A stretch of DNA of 22,713 nt from a virus. The first letter of the stretch is position 1, and each line of letters opens with the position of its first letter. The stretch lies in the IMG/VR virus record IMGVR_UViG_3300036766_000831, positions 1-22,713 of that record, one strand, 5' to 3'. Below are positions 1 to 7,220 of the stretch, piece by piece. The notes under the pieces are model-generated. The model was not told the origin of the DNA, made no database searches, and was given only the letters and a program-made list of their open reading frames with translations. The position numbers and the translations under genes were made by a program.

Positions 1-285
1 TCGCATAAAAAGAAAGTGCTTATCAATCTTGCTTCAAATGAATATTCCGAAGTTCTTGACAGGAAAAATATAGATGCAGAAATTATCAATATCGATTTCA
101 AGGAGTTTAAAGGCGGCCAATATCAGATTTTTTTCGTATTTCTTAAGAGAGCCAGAGGCATGATGGCCAGGTATATCATTCAAAACAGGATTGATAAACC
201 AGAAGATGTTAAAGGATTTGACCTTGACCGTTATTCGTATAATGAGAAGCTTTCGACAAAGTCGGAATGGGTATTTACAAGATAA
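1..285 (+). CDS. yaaA: YaaA/UPF0246 family protein, 3' part (host gene)
   Basis: This is the C-terminal part of a YaaA (DUF328) family protein, which in other bacteria limits intracellular iron and oxidative damage under peroxide stress. The frame is open from base 1, so the gene starts outside the window and about 94 residues are visible. The signature is NLASNEYSEVLD, then FKEFKGGQYQ, then KRARGMMARYII, and a final FDLDRYSYNEKLSTKSEWVFTR; these match the conserved C-terminal segments of the family in order. It is the only clear + strand gene, and its flank is more GC-rich than the phage. It is therefore taken as chromosomal host sequence next to the prophage end. Nothing in the visible part suggests damage. 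Confidence 0.85.
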   Translation, partial: SHKKKVLINLASNEYSEVLDRKNIDAEIINIDFKEFKGGQYQIFFVFLKRARGMMARYIIQNRIDKPEDVKGFDLDRYSYNEKLSTKSEWVFTR

Positions 286-377
286 TTTAATAGTCATTCA
301 TCCGCCGCGGCGGAGTCATACAGTGGTCATACTTTTGTAAATACGGGCTTAAAGTGTTGATTATCAATAGCAATTAA

Positions 378-389
378 AAAGTAGTACAC
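378..389 (+). other. attL: Candidate attL core
   Basis: The 12-mer AAAGTAGTACAC here is repeated exactly and in the same orientation at 22625-22636, about 90 bp upstream of the integrase start. Direct repeats bracketing an integrase-bearing prophage are expected for attL and attR. The repeat is short and the sequence AT-rich, so this is a candidate only. The TAGTACA core recurs near both ends and could instead be integrase arm-site sequence. Confidence 0.4.
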
Positions 390-440
390 GTATTTAGTAC
401 AGTTTTTTCATTGACTATGCTTTGCAGCAGTTATTGCTTT

Positions 441-468
441 CGATGCGGGAATTCCCGCATCGTTTTTT
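441..468 (+). terminator. Rho-independent terminator (first of tandem pair)
   Basis: Positions 441-462 form a perfect palindrome (arm CGATGCGGG, loop AATT) followed by six T. It acts on + strand transcripts, for example read-through from yaaA, and would shield the oppositely oriented phage genes. There is no T-run on the - strand side. Confidence 0.75.
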
Positions 469-476
469 ATTGCCTT

Positions 477-502
477 CGATATGGGACCCATATCGTTTTT
501 TT
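477..502 (+). terminator. Rho-independent terminator (second of tandem pair)
   Basis: The dyad CGATATGGG-A-CCCATATCG (477-495) is followed by seven T. It repeats the design of the terminator just upstream: the flanking TTGCxTTCGAT and ATCGTTTTTT are the same, but the inner stem differs. The pair looks like a duplicated terminator with a diverged stem. Confidence 0.72.
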
Positions 503-584
503 AAAGTTAGTTGCAAATATACTGCATTATCCGTTTAACTGTAGTTAATCCTAATGAACCAAGGGGTAAATCTCCGTAAGACTT

Positions 585-615
585 AATATGCCGCTATGCA
601 TTTATGCATAGCGAA
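585..615. other. Strong hairpin at the end of the late operon
   Basis: CGCTATGCA-TTTA-TGCATAGCG is a perfect stem. On the - strand it extends outwards through TATGCC/GGCATA with a two-base bulge. It lies just after the stop of the holin-like gene. No T-tract follows on either strand, so it may be an mRNA 3' stabiliser rather than an intrinsic terminator. Its - strand leader TGCCTTCG matches the leader of the + strand terminator at 477. Confidence 0.5.
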
Positions 616-630
616 GGCATACCAAGGGTT

Positions 631-876
631 TTACCCGTGTTGAATCTGGTCTTGTTTAAACCCCTGTACAGGTATAGCTGGTTCTTTAGGAATTTGAAAT
701 AATGTAAGACCTTGCAGGGTTGCTACCAGTGTAGCAAGAATCCAAACAATTTGTTCCACCGGATTAAAGAATATATAGATAAACAAAAATATAGCTACTA
801 TATAACTAAGGACTCGTTTACTACTTAGTCCACTGTCAGCTAAGAATAAGTTTATTATAAATTGAGTAAGGTTCAT
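631..876 (-). CDS. Small two-helix membrane protein, holin-like
   Basis: 81 aa. Two hydrophobic segments at about residues 20-38 and 43-62 are joined by a short acidic/proline turn (NPVEQ). The C-terminus is polar, ending in GFKQDQIQHG. This size and topology match class II phage holins, which permeabilise the inner membrane at the end of infection. Its place as the last gene of the late operon, after the tail fibre, fits a lysis function. The start ATG (876-874) lies in the last copy of a five-fold 13-bp repeat. No endolysin is adjacent. Some Bacteroidota phages carry hydrophobic ORFs of unknown role at this position, so holin is an inference from topology and position only. Confidence 0.55.
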   Translation of the reverse strand: MNLTQFIINLFLADSGLSSKRVLSYIVAIFLFIYIFFNPVEQIVWILATLVATLQGLTLFQIPKEPAIPVQGFKQDQIQHG

Positions 877-935
877 ATTATAAGTTCATATTATAAGTTC
901 ATATTATAAGTTCATATTATAAGTTCATATTATAA
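871..935 (-). repeat. 13-bp tandem repeat, five perfect copies, each with an ATG
   Basis: The unit GTTCATATTATAA (+ strand) is repeated at 871-883, 884-896, 897-909, 910-922 and 923-935 with no mismatch. On the - strand each unit supplies ATG AAC. In the four upstream units this reads Met-Asn-Leu-stop, and each stop is followed after one base by the next ATG. Only the last unit opens into the 81-aa gene. The array fills the whole gap between the stop of the 72-aa gene (930-932) and the start of the 81-aa gene. Confidence 0.9.
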
Positions 936-1148
936 TAATTTTCTTGCTTCTAATCTTGCAAAGAATTTTGCAAATTTTTTCCTAGTACGAATATGTTTAA
1001 CCAACCATTCAAGAAATATTTTAATTAAAAAACCAACTGTTGCACCAATTGCAGCTAAAAGAATAGCTGTAATTAATTGTGAGGTAAAAACTGAACCAAT
1101 GACTCCACCTATAACAGGAAGATTTTCTTTTAATAAATCTAATATCAT
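930..1148 (-). CDS. Small membrane protein with basic C-terminus
   Basis: 72 aa. A hydrophobic stretch covers about residues 10-48, enough for one or two membrane spans with glycines (IGGVIG, AAIGATVGFL). It is followed by a strongly basic tail, KHIRTRKKFAKFFARLEARK. A short hydrophobic protein with a cationic end next to a second small membrane protein suggests a lysis cassette (holin/antiholin pair or pinholin-like) or a membrane-active peptide. I do not recognise a named family. The start is chosen at 1148; an AGTATTTATAA motif lies at 1172-1162, 13 nt upstream. The stop TAA is one base from the first ATG of the downstream 13-bp repeat array. Confidence 0.6.
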   Translation of the reverse strand: MILDLLKENLPVIGGVIGSVFTSQLITAILLAAIGATVGFLIKIFLEWLVKHIRTRKKFAKFFARLEARKLL

Positions 1149-1161
1149 AATTTTGTCTTTG

Positions 1162-1172
1162 TTATAAATACT
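1162..1172 (-). promoter_or_regulatory. AGTATTTATA motif before the 72-aa gene
   Basis: AGTATTTATAA on the - strand, 13 nt before the ATG at 1148. A second, similar copy (CTGTATTTATAAAAAA) lies at about 1222-1207, just beyond the fibre stop. These belong to the recurrent intergenic motif discussed in the findings; their function is unknown. Confidence 0.5.
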
Positions 1173-1233
1173 AATAAAAAGATATTAATAGTAAAATCTT
1201 GACTTAATTTTTTATAAATACAGCTATTATTTT

Positions 1234-3453
1234 TTACAATAATTCGATTGTTCTTACATCATTACCTAACGTATTATCAGTGCCGCTTAATTGATAACTA
1301 GCTTCAAAAACTGCTGAATTTGCTGTATTTGCTGTACCTGCTGTCCCTCCACTATCAAAACTTGAAGCAGTAATATTAACCATATTTTTAGGGGTACCAG
1401 TTCCAACCAATCCCACTATAAACTTATGTTGGCTAATTTGTGAACTAGCACTTAAATTTTCAATTTGCGAATCTAGTCTATAAGTATATGTTCCAACACC
1501 AATATTTCCCGTAATAGCATCGTACAACGTTGTACCACCAAATTTTATTCGAACTCGTATTGTTTGTGCCGAAGTGCCAACTATTATACTGCCAATATTT
1601 GTAATTCTTAAAACACCTTGAGACCCCATTACACCAGCAGGTACAGTAAAACTCATTACTGTATGTTCAGCACTACTATTTACGTAAGTATCTTGTGTTA
1701 TTTGATTATACAATACTTTTAAATGGTTTTGAACCCTGCCACTAATAGTCACAGAACCTGTGTTAACATTATTAAAATATCCAACCCCTATTCTATTCCC
1801 GCTGCCCCCAACGTTTGTGGTACTATCTCCATTCGTTGCTATTGGCAGTAATCCATAGGTGTCATCAAATTTCCAAGTACTAGTACATACATATCCTGTA
1901 AATACAGGATTTGAAATTGGTGCTGCTCCTGTAATATCTGCAACGGCTAATTTAGTTCCATTTATTTTATAACAACTACCAGCACTGATATTCATATTTC
2001 CAACCAGACATAAATTTACTGAACCACCCGTGAATTGACCTGTTAGTTGTGTTGGTGCAATTTTAACATCACAACTGCCAATACTGCCAATACCCCAATA
2101 ATTTGCAATTGCCCAATTACCTATATATTGAGCACGGTTATATGATTGAGTAATAAAACTTCCTGTATTATGTATGTCTCCGTAAACATCAACTTTATAG
2201 CTTGGTGTAACGCCAAAACCAACGTTACCTGTAAACACTGGACTATTTAATTTGGCGTAAGTACAAGCCAATGAACCACCTAAACAAAAACTATTTAGTG
2301 CTGTTATGCCAGTACTTGCACACGTTGCATAATTACTGTTATTTGCAGTAGCTACTGTTTGAATACTAATATTTGCAGTTGTAATTATTTCTGCTGTAGA
2401 CGTTACATGCGCTGGTAATCCATCAGGATTATTATACCTGACAATACTCAAATTATTTGCTACGTTGCCCGCCAGTCCTACGTAACCACTGCCAGCAGTA
2501 TTAAAAACCAGTTGTGCTGTATTATCATATGTAGGAGTATAAATTCTGGTTGCACAAACAGCAGTACCACCAACAGCTAGAAAACAATTAGGCACACAAC
2601 CACAAAGAGCTAACGAATTATTAGCTGTACTGGCAACTGTTGCACAAGCTACTGTATCGCAAGTCTGATATAGTTTATACCAAGTACCCCACGTTGTATT
2701 TTGTCCGCTGCGATGCCAAATACTGCCATTATCCGTGAATCCTAATTGATGACTTTTTCCACCTGTCCAATCAGTTGTATTTCCATATTGTCTAAATGTC
2801 ATTTCACCAAAATATGTACCTCCATCGTTAAGACTTTCGCAAGTATTTGTTTTAAAATCATATGTTACACATTGGTTAATAGTTTGCGGTGTTGTAATTG
2901 TATTGCGGGTATCATTTACATAAAGATAATTGCTATTACCAGCGTTTGTTGCTACTATTGAGCAGCAAACACATTTTGAACTATCCGGTGTGTTGTCAAC
3001 ACTACATAAGCCTATCATACCCTTTGAGATTCCGCAAACAGTTCCTGTAAACACTGGACTATTTAATTTGGCGTAAGTACAAGCCAATGAACCACCTAAA
3101 CAAAAACTATTAAGTGCAGTTATTCCAGTATTTGCACAGACTGCATATGTAGCATTTGCAGCACTACCAGCTATTTGAGCATAACAAACACTTTTACACG
3201 CATCACTTGTATTATCAACTAGATTTAAGCCAACAGTAGTTTTTGTAATTCCACTAACACCACCAGCAAAACATATTCCAGTTAATATTTTTTGTGTTGT
3301 ACTAGCACTTAATTTCAGATAATTACTAAGGTCAGCACCACTGCTGCTGCTGCTGCCAATAAATCCAATAGTAGTACCGTTATTATTAGGATATATCCTG
3401 CCATTTCTCGCAATTGCAGGAACTTGAATATTATACATATTAAGCGTTGACAT
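1234..3453 (-). CDS. Cysteine-rich tail fibre protein
   Basis: 739 aa. It is the large last gene of the tail module, where receptor-binding fibres usually sit. The sequence is low-complexity and rich in Gly, Ser, Thr, Asn and Ala. The fibre-type motif NSPVFTG occurs twice and the variant SNPVFTG once, each after a stretch ending TYAKL or AAPI; this motif is common in modular phage fibres. A block of about 33 residues (TGITALNSFCLGGSLACTYA... through PVFTG) is duplicated and still partly identical in DNA. There are 26 cysteines, all within residues 1-523; the last 216 residues have none and probably form a separate C-terminal domain. A Ser run near residue 35 is encoded by AGC repeats. There is no signal peptide. 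Upstream lies a variant of the common motif (ATTATTTATAAAATAT). Host-binding specificity cannot be inferred. Confidence 0.75.
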   Translation of the reverse strand: MSTLNMYNIQVPAIARNGRIYPNNNGTTIGFIGSSSSSGADLSNYLKLSASTTQKILTGICFAGGVSGITKTTVGLNLVDNTSDACKSVCYAQIAGSAANATYAVCANTGITALNSFCLGGSLACTYAKLNSPVFTGTVCGISKGMIGLCSVDNTPDSSKCVCCSIVATNAGNSNYLYVNDTRNTITTPQTINQCVTYDFKTNTCESLNDGGTYFGEMTFRQYGNTTDWTGGKSHQLGFTDNGSIWHRSGQNTTWGTWYKLYQTCDTVACATVASTANNSLALCGCVPNCFLAVGGTAVCATRIYTPTYDNTAQLVFNTAGSGYVGLAGNVANNLSIVRYNNPDGLPAHVTSTAEIITTANISIQTVATANNSNYATCASTGITALNSFCLGGSLACTYAKLNSPVFTGNVGFGVTPSYKVDVYGDIHNTGSFITQSYNRAQYIGNWAIANYWGIGSIGSCDVKIAPTQLTGQFTGGSVNLCLVGNMNISAGSCYKINGTKLAVADITGAAPISNPVFTGYVCTSTWKFDDTYGLLPIATNGDSTTNVGGSGNRIGVGYFNNVNTGSVTISGRVQNHLKVLYNQITQDTYVNSSAEHTVMSFTVPAGVMGSQGVLRITNIGSIIVGTSAQTIRVRIKFGGTTLYDAITGNIGVGTYTYRLDSQIENLSASSQISQHKFIVGLVGTGTPKNMVNITASSFDSGGTAGTANTANSAVFEASYQLSGTDNTLGNDVRTIELL
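2228..2295 (-). repeat. 68-bp perfect direct repeat inside the fibre gene, copy A
   Basis: Identical over 68 bp to 3044-3111, in the same orientation and frame. It encodes the block around NSFCLGGSLACTYAKLNSPV. Divergence starts sharply outside the block. Confidence 0.9.
3044..3111 (-). repeat. 68-bp perfect direct repeat inside the fibre gene, copy B
   Basis: Partner of 2228-2295. Similarity continues beyond the perfect block at protein level (CANTGITALNSF versus CASTGITALNSF). Recombination between the copies would remove 816 bp, which is 272 codons, in frame. Confidence 0.9.
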
Positions 3454-3504
3454 TTTGATATTTTATAAATAATTAGTTGATATAATGATATTATTTAATA
3501 TATT

Positions 3505-5535
3505 TTATAAATAATTAGGTGTTAAATTATCACTTACGGTTTCAATAAGTACTAGGTTATTGGTATTCATTGAATAATCAATTTTAATTCCAAGTGGCAC
3601 AAGTTTCAAGCCTGACAAATAATTATTGTATGTTACATAACCAATTTGAAAATTTAAAATGTTGCTATCAACTGTTAATTTTATTCTGGGATTTTGATAA
3701 TTACTAACAACACTGTTTAATAATAATTCTTCCAATTTGGCAGTTATTCCCGCACGTGTATGACTTTTTAAATTATTTATATTATCTGTGATTGCACCCA
3801 TTTGAACAGGATAATCAAAACTATTTGATCCCTGAATGACTTCAATTTTTTGACCCTCATTATTATTTTTTGCATCTAAATAACTTATATATTCGGTATC
3901 ACTTGCACTCTGAACATTTCCATTTTTGTCACTGATTTCACAAGACAAACCATTTATTCTGATATCCTGCAAATTAGCGGTTTTATCAACACCGTTTTTA
4001 TCAGTAACTAGAAACGCCTGTAATACCTGTATGTCTAGGGGTGCAATGAGAATATAATTTAATGGCACAAGCACATAATCTACATTTTTTTGTAAGGTAT
4101 TGCTGTAACTCCTATTATTTATCCAAGTATCTGCTATTGTATCATTAATATTATCATTATAATAATCTAATTTTAGTGTCGTAATATTGGTCGTTGTTGC
4201 ACTTGCACCCCAAATATCTAGTTTAAACTGACTACCACCACAACGAATATTTAAATATATGCTGGCTTTTTGTAGGTTTGAATATGATAATTCACTGGGG
4301 TCACCCTCTTTTAATTTTGTGCGAAAATATGCACTCATACTTATTTTTAAAAAATATATTGGATTGTTTGTATATAAATTAGAAAGTAAAAAGGGTTTGT
4401 TTTTGAAATTAAAACCAACAAAACTAAAACTACTAACGGGTAAAAATTTAACATAAATAAAACTACTTGCAGTATTTAAATTACCTATGCCCTGTAAACT
4501 TCGAAAAGCTCCATAGCCACCAGTTACAATTGATTTGCTGGCATTCCAAGTATATTCATCCCAGCCATAATTGGCATCTGTATTTTTATGTGTTGTACTG
4601 CCTATATTAGTAAAATCACTTGCACTAGCAGAAAAATTATTTAATGTGCTTAAATTATAAGCACTGTATTTTAGTGTTTGTTTATTAATGGCTGGTACAA
4701 GTTCCAAATTTTGATTATCACTAGTAAAACCAATTGTTGAAAGATCACCCAAATTTGTATTAATACTAACTGGTTGAACATAGGCATAACTTGTACTGTT
4801 ATATTCTTTAAAAGTGCAGGGACTGCTTAAAATACTATTATAATCATAGATAACAATATTACCATTGGCTTGCATTATCATTGCTCCATATGGCTTCAGA
4901 ATTGCTTCAAGTACCTGTCTGCAAGTCATTGGCTTCCCGTCTTCATCATAAAAATTTTCTTGTACCACGTAAGATTTATGAAAAATTGTTTCTCCACTAT
5001 TAATAGTTAGTTGTGGAGACGTTGTTGACAGTGCAACAAGTATAGAATTATATGGAAGTCCTACTTTATTCAATATTATTTTTAACAGGTTCCATTGACT
5101 AATTTGACCACTGTATTTATTTCCACTGCCATCAACAAAAAGTAATCTATTCAAAAGTGCAAACCCATCCGTACCAGTAAATTTAACGGGGTAATTTTTT
5201 AAACTACCAAAGTCTTCAGTATAAGTTTCAGAGTCTAAATATCCCAGCCAGCTTGGATACTGACTGCTATTTTTTATTAAACGTATTTGATATTTTTGAA
5301 TTTCATTTGAATATAAGCCTATAAATTGTCTATCTGTTTCTGAAATTAAATTCATATCACAACCAGAACCTCTAACGGCTTCAAATTTTTTTGATTCAGG
5401 ATAATCCACAACAAAAGGTACTTGGTCGCTAGTTATTTGTGTTGCACCACTTACACCAGTATGAAGGATTTGAATTTCATAACTGTCATTATTCAAACTT
5501 TTAAATGTGTAAAAATATTTTTTTGTCCAAGTCAT
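3505..5535 (-). CDS. Tail hub/baseplate-like protein after the tape measure
   Basis: 676 aa. It has no catalytic motif I recognise. Its position between the tape measure and the fibre is that of the distal tail/tail-hub protein in siphoviruses. The N-terminal part contains a segment of the type FxGYLDSETYTEDFG...YPVKFTGTDGFALLNRLLF (about residues 95-135). I associate this segment with the large post-tape-measure structural protein of Bacteroidota phages. The rest is beta-rich and polar, with no membrane segment. The start ATG overlaps the tape measure stop (TAATG), so translation is probably coupled. The stop TAA lies inside a TTATTTATAA copy of the intergenic motif that precedes the fibre gene. 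Confidence 0.6.
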   Translation of the reverse strand: MTWTKKYFYTFKSLNNDSYEIQILHTGVSGATQITSDQVPFVVDYPESKKFEAVRGSGCDMNLISETDRQFIGLYSNEIQKYQIRLIKNSSQYPSWLGYLDSETYTEDFGSLKNYPVKFTGTDGFALLNRLLFVDGSGNKYSGQISQWNLLKIILNKVGLPYNSILVALSTTSPQLTINSGETIFHKSYVVQENFYDEDGKPMTCRQVLEAILKPYGAMIMQANGNIVIYDYNSILSSPCTFKEYNSTSYAYVQPVSINTNLGDLSTIGFTSDNQNLELVPAINKQTLKYSAYNLSTLNNFSASASDFTNIGSTTHKNTDANYGWDEYTWNASKSIVTGGYGAFRSLQGIGNLNTASSFIYVKFLPVSSFSFVGFNFKNKPFLLSNLYTNNPIYFLKISMSAYFRTKLKEGDPSELSYSNLQKASIYLNIRCGGSQFKLDIWGASATTTNITTLKLDYYNDNINDTIADTWINNRSYSNTLQKNVDYVLVPLNYILIAPLDIQVLQAFLVTDKNGVDKTANLQDIRINGLSCEISDKNGNVQSASDTEYISYLDAKNNNEGQKIEVIQGSNSFDYPVQMGAITDNINNLKSHTRAGITAKLEELLLNSVVSNYQNPRIKLTVDSNILNFQIGYVTYNNYLSGLKLVPLGIKIDYSMNTNNLVLIETVSDNLTPNYL

Positions 5536-7187
5536 TATGATATTCTATTAAGTCTATTGTTATAATTATTTAATACACCCACAAGTTTAGTACCTTCAAT
5601 TTCAAATCTTACTTGTCCACCAGAACCACCTAATAAATTTTTACTTTGTGAATTGCTGAATACTTGTGAACCACTTGGTAAATTAACTAATTCAGCACCC
5701 CTTTCACCAACTATAGATAAACCACCAGCAGAAATACCACCACCAGCAAATTTAGGTAAGCTGGCAAAAAGTGCTGTTACTGCTGTTATTCCTGCTGCTG
5801 CTAATGCTATACCAGCTAATCCACCAGTTGCAGCACTTGCAGGACTTTTAAAAGCGTTTATTATAGCTGTTGCCAATGATTCAGCTAATAAGCCAGTAAT
5901 TACTTTACGTATTCCATCTAACATAGACATTATCATATCTTTGAAACTAAATTTACCACCTTCAGCCATTGCTATAAATGCATCACCAATGCCATTAATA
6001 GCCTTTTCAAAATCTTTCGCAAGTAATTTACTTTCTTTAAAATTTGCTTTGATATTATCAAACCAAGAATTACTCTTTGTTTTATCTCCTAAATCTTTAT
6101 TAATATCTGGTTTTGCTAAATTTGATACTTCAGTATCTAAACTAATTGGTTTACCAGTTGTTTTAATTTCTTTCTGTTCCTGTTTTCCTCTGTTATTAGC
6201 TTCTTTTTGTGCTGTTTCAATAGCTAGTAAATTTTCTAATTCTAAATCTAGTTTTTCTTTAACTAAATCTCGTTGCTTAAGAACTTCAGCAGTAATTGTT
6301 TTTTGCTTTTTGTGGGTTGCAGATATTGCGTCACTATATTCAGCTTCAATTAAATTTCTCTTAGCAATTAAACCATTATATTCTTTAGCTAAAACATCAT
6401 TATGTATTACATCAAACAAACCACCATGACTTAATAAATATATTTTTTCTTCTAAATAAATATCAGCCAATTTCATATCACGAATTTCTTTCATTTTTAC
6501 CTGATATTCTTTAAGATATTTTAGTCTTTGTTGTGCTGTATAGCTTTCTGAATCTGTTGCTTTTTCCCATAATTGAGACGCTTCACGACTTAAGCTAGCT
6601 AATTCTCTTTCTTCAGTAACTTGTTCTTTTCGTTGTGCTTTAAGTGCTTCACTTAATTCTCTTGCACGGTCAATATTATTTTTAAGTCTGTCACCAAAAC
6701 TAGAAAATGCTTTACCGGCACTTTCAGCAGCACCCGAAAAATCACCCTTAAATAATTTAATAATTGCTTCACCAAGCATTTTCAAAGTACCAAGAATTGT
6801 TTTAATAATTGCACCTACAAAATTTATTGCTTTGGTAAAAATATCTGTACCCTCATTTGTTTTTTTAAACCATGTTATTAAAGATATAATAGCTGTAATG
6901 ATTGCAAATAAAGGTATAGCTATCATTGCAGTTTTTAACAGTCCTAGTACCGGTAACATATTTTTTGCAGCACCCGCAACACCACCAAAACCACCAGTAA
7001 TTTTTTGAAGCCCAGAAAATTGTTCCATTATCGGTGCAGCAAGGGTTTCAAAACTGCTTTTAATACTTGCAGTTGCGTTTTGTGCAGCATCTTTTAATAT
7101 TTTTGTATCCTTTTTAGCTTGGTCAATACCTTTAGTAAAACCAGCAGCATTAAGAGTAAGTGTTGTTAATAATGAAAAATTACCCAT
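5535..7187 (-). CDS. Tail tape measure protein
   Basis: 550 aa. It sets tail length and is ejected with the DNA. It follows the G/GT chaperone pair, the standard synteny. The N-terminus NAAGFTKGIDQAKKDTKILKD is a typical tape-measure start. A hydrophobic region at about residues 70-150 (LGLLKTAMIAIPLFAIITAI and following) is followed by a long charged coiled coil (about 165-350). The C-terminus has an Ala-rich hydrophobic stretch, then GGGISAGGLSIVGERGAELV and LPSGSQVFSN, which matches the conserved tape-measure end. At the usual figure of about 0.15 nm per residue the tail would be near 80 nm, on the short side. The start at 7187 is preceded by AGTATTTATATAAAAATATT. The stop overlaps the next start by one base. 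Confidence 0.88.
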   Translation of the reverse strand: MGNFSLLTTLTLNAAGFTKGIDQAKKDTKILKDAAQNATASIKSSFETLAAPIMEQFSGLQKITGGFGGVAGAAKNMLPVLGLLKTAMIAIPLFAIITAIISLITWFKKTNEGTDIFTKAINFVGAIIKTILGTLKMLGEAIIKLFKGDFSGAAESAGKAFSSFGDRLKNNIDRARELSEALKAQRKEQVTEERELASLSREASQLWEKATDSESYTAQQRLKYLKEYQVKMKEIRDMKLADIYLEEKIYLLSHGGLFDVIHNDVLAKEYNGLIAKRNLIEAEYSDAISATHKKQKTITAEVLKQRDLVKEKLDLELENLLAIETAQKEANNRGKQEQKEIKTTGKPISLDTEVSNLAKPDINKDLGDKTKSNSWFDNIKANFKESKLLAKDFEKAINGIGDAFIAMAEGGKFSFKDMIMSMLDGIRKVITGLLAESLATAIINAFKSPASAATGGLAGIALAAAGITAVTALFASLPKFAGGGISAGGLSIVGERGAELVNLPSGSQVFSNSQSKNLLGGSGGQVRFEIEGTKLVGVLNNYNNRLNRIS

Positions 7188-7198
7188 ATAATATTTTT

Positions 7199-7209
7199 AT
7201 ATAAATACT
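7199..7209 (-). promoter_or_regulatory. AGTATTTATA motif before the tape measure gene
   Basis: AGTATTTATATAAAAATATT on the - strand, ending three bases before the ATG. The same 20-mer precedes the tail chaperone gene, so this extended version is conserved between two genes. Confidence 0.55.
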
Positions 7210-7220
7210 GATACTAATAT

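Larger units (their letters stand above)
286..630. other. Intergenic left prophage boundary region
   Basis: This stretch holds no convincing gene. It contains a GC-rich host-like piece (about 300-315), a TTGATTATCAATA dyad at 357-369, the candidate attL repeat (378-389) with two TAGTACA copies (382-388 and 395-401), two tandem + strand terminators (441-502) and a strong hairpin (about 585-615) just beyond the last phage gene. The host/phage junction most likely lies near 378-389. Confidence 0.6.

Noticed and set aside
1234-3453. Diversity-generating retroelement acting on the fibre gene.
   Set aside because: No reverse transcriptase, template repeat or accessory gene is visible. The internal repeats are identical rather than adenine-diversified.
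5653-6429. 258-aa + strand open frame opposite the tape measure gene.
   Set aside because: It is a shadow of the tape measure gene, whose composition and conserved motifs are clear. The antisense frame is low-complexity Ser/Ala/Leu with no family signal.
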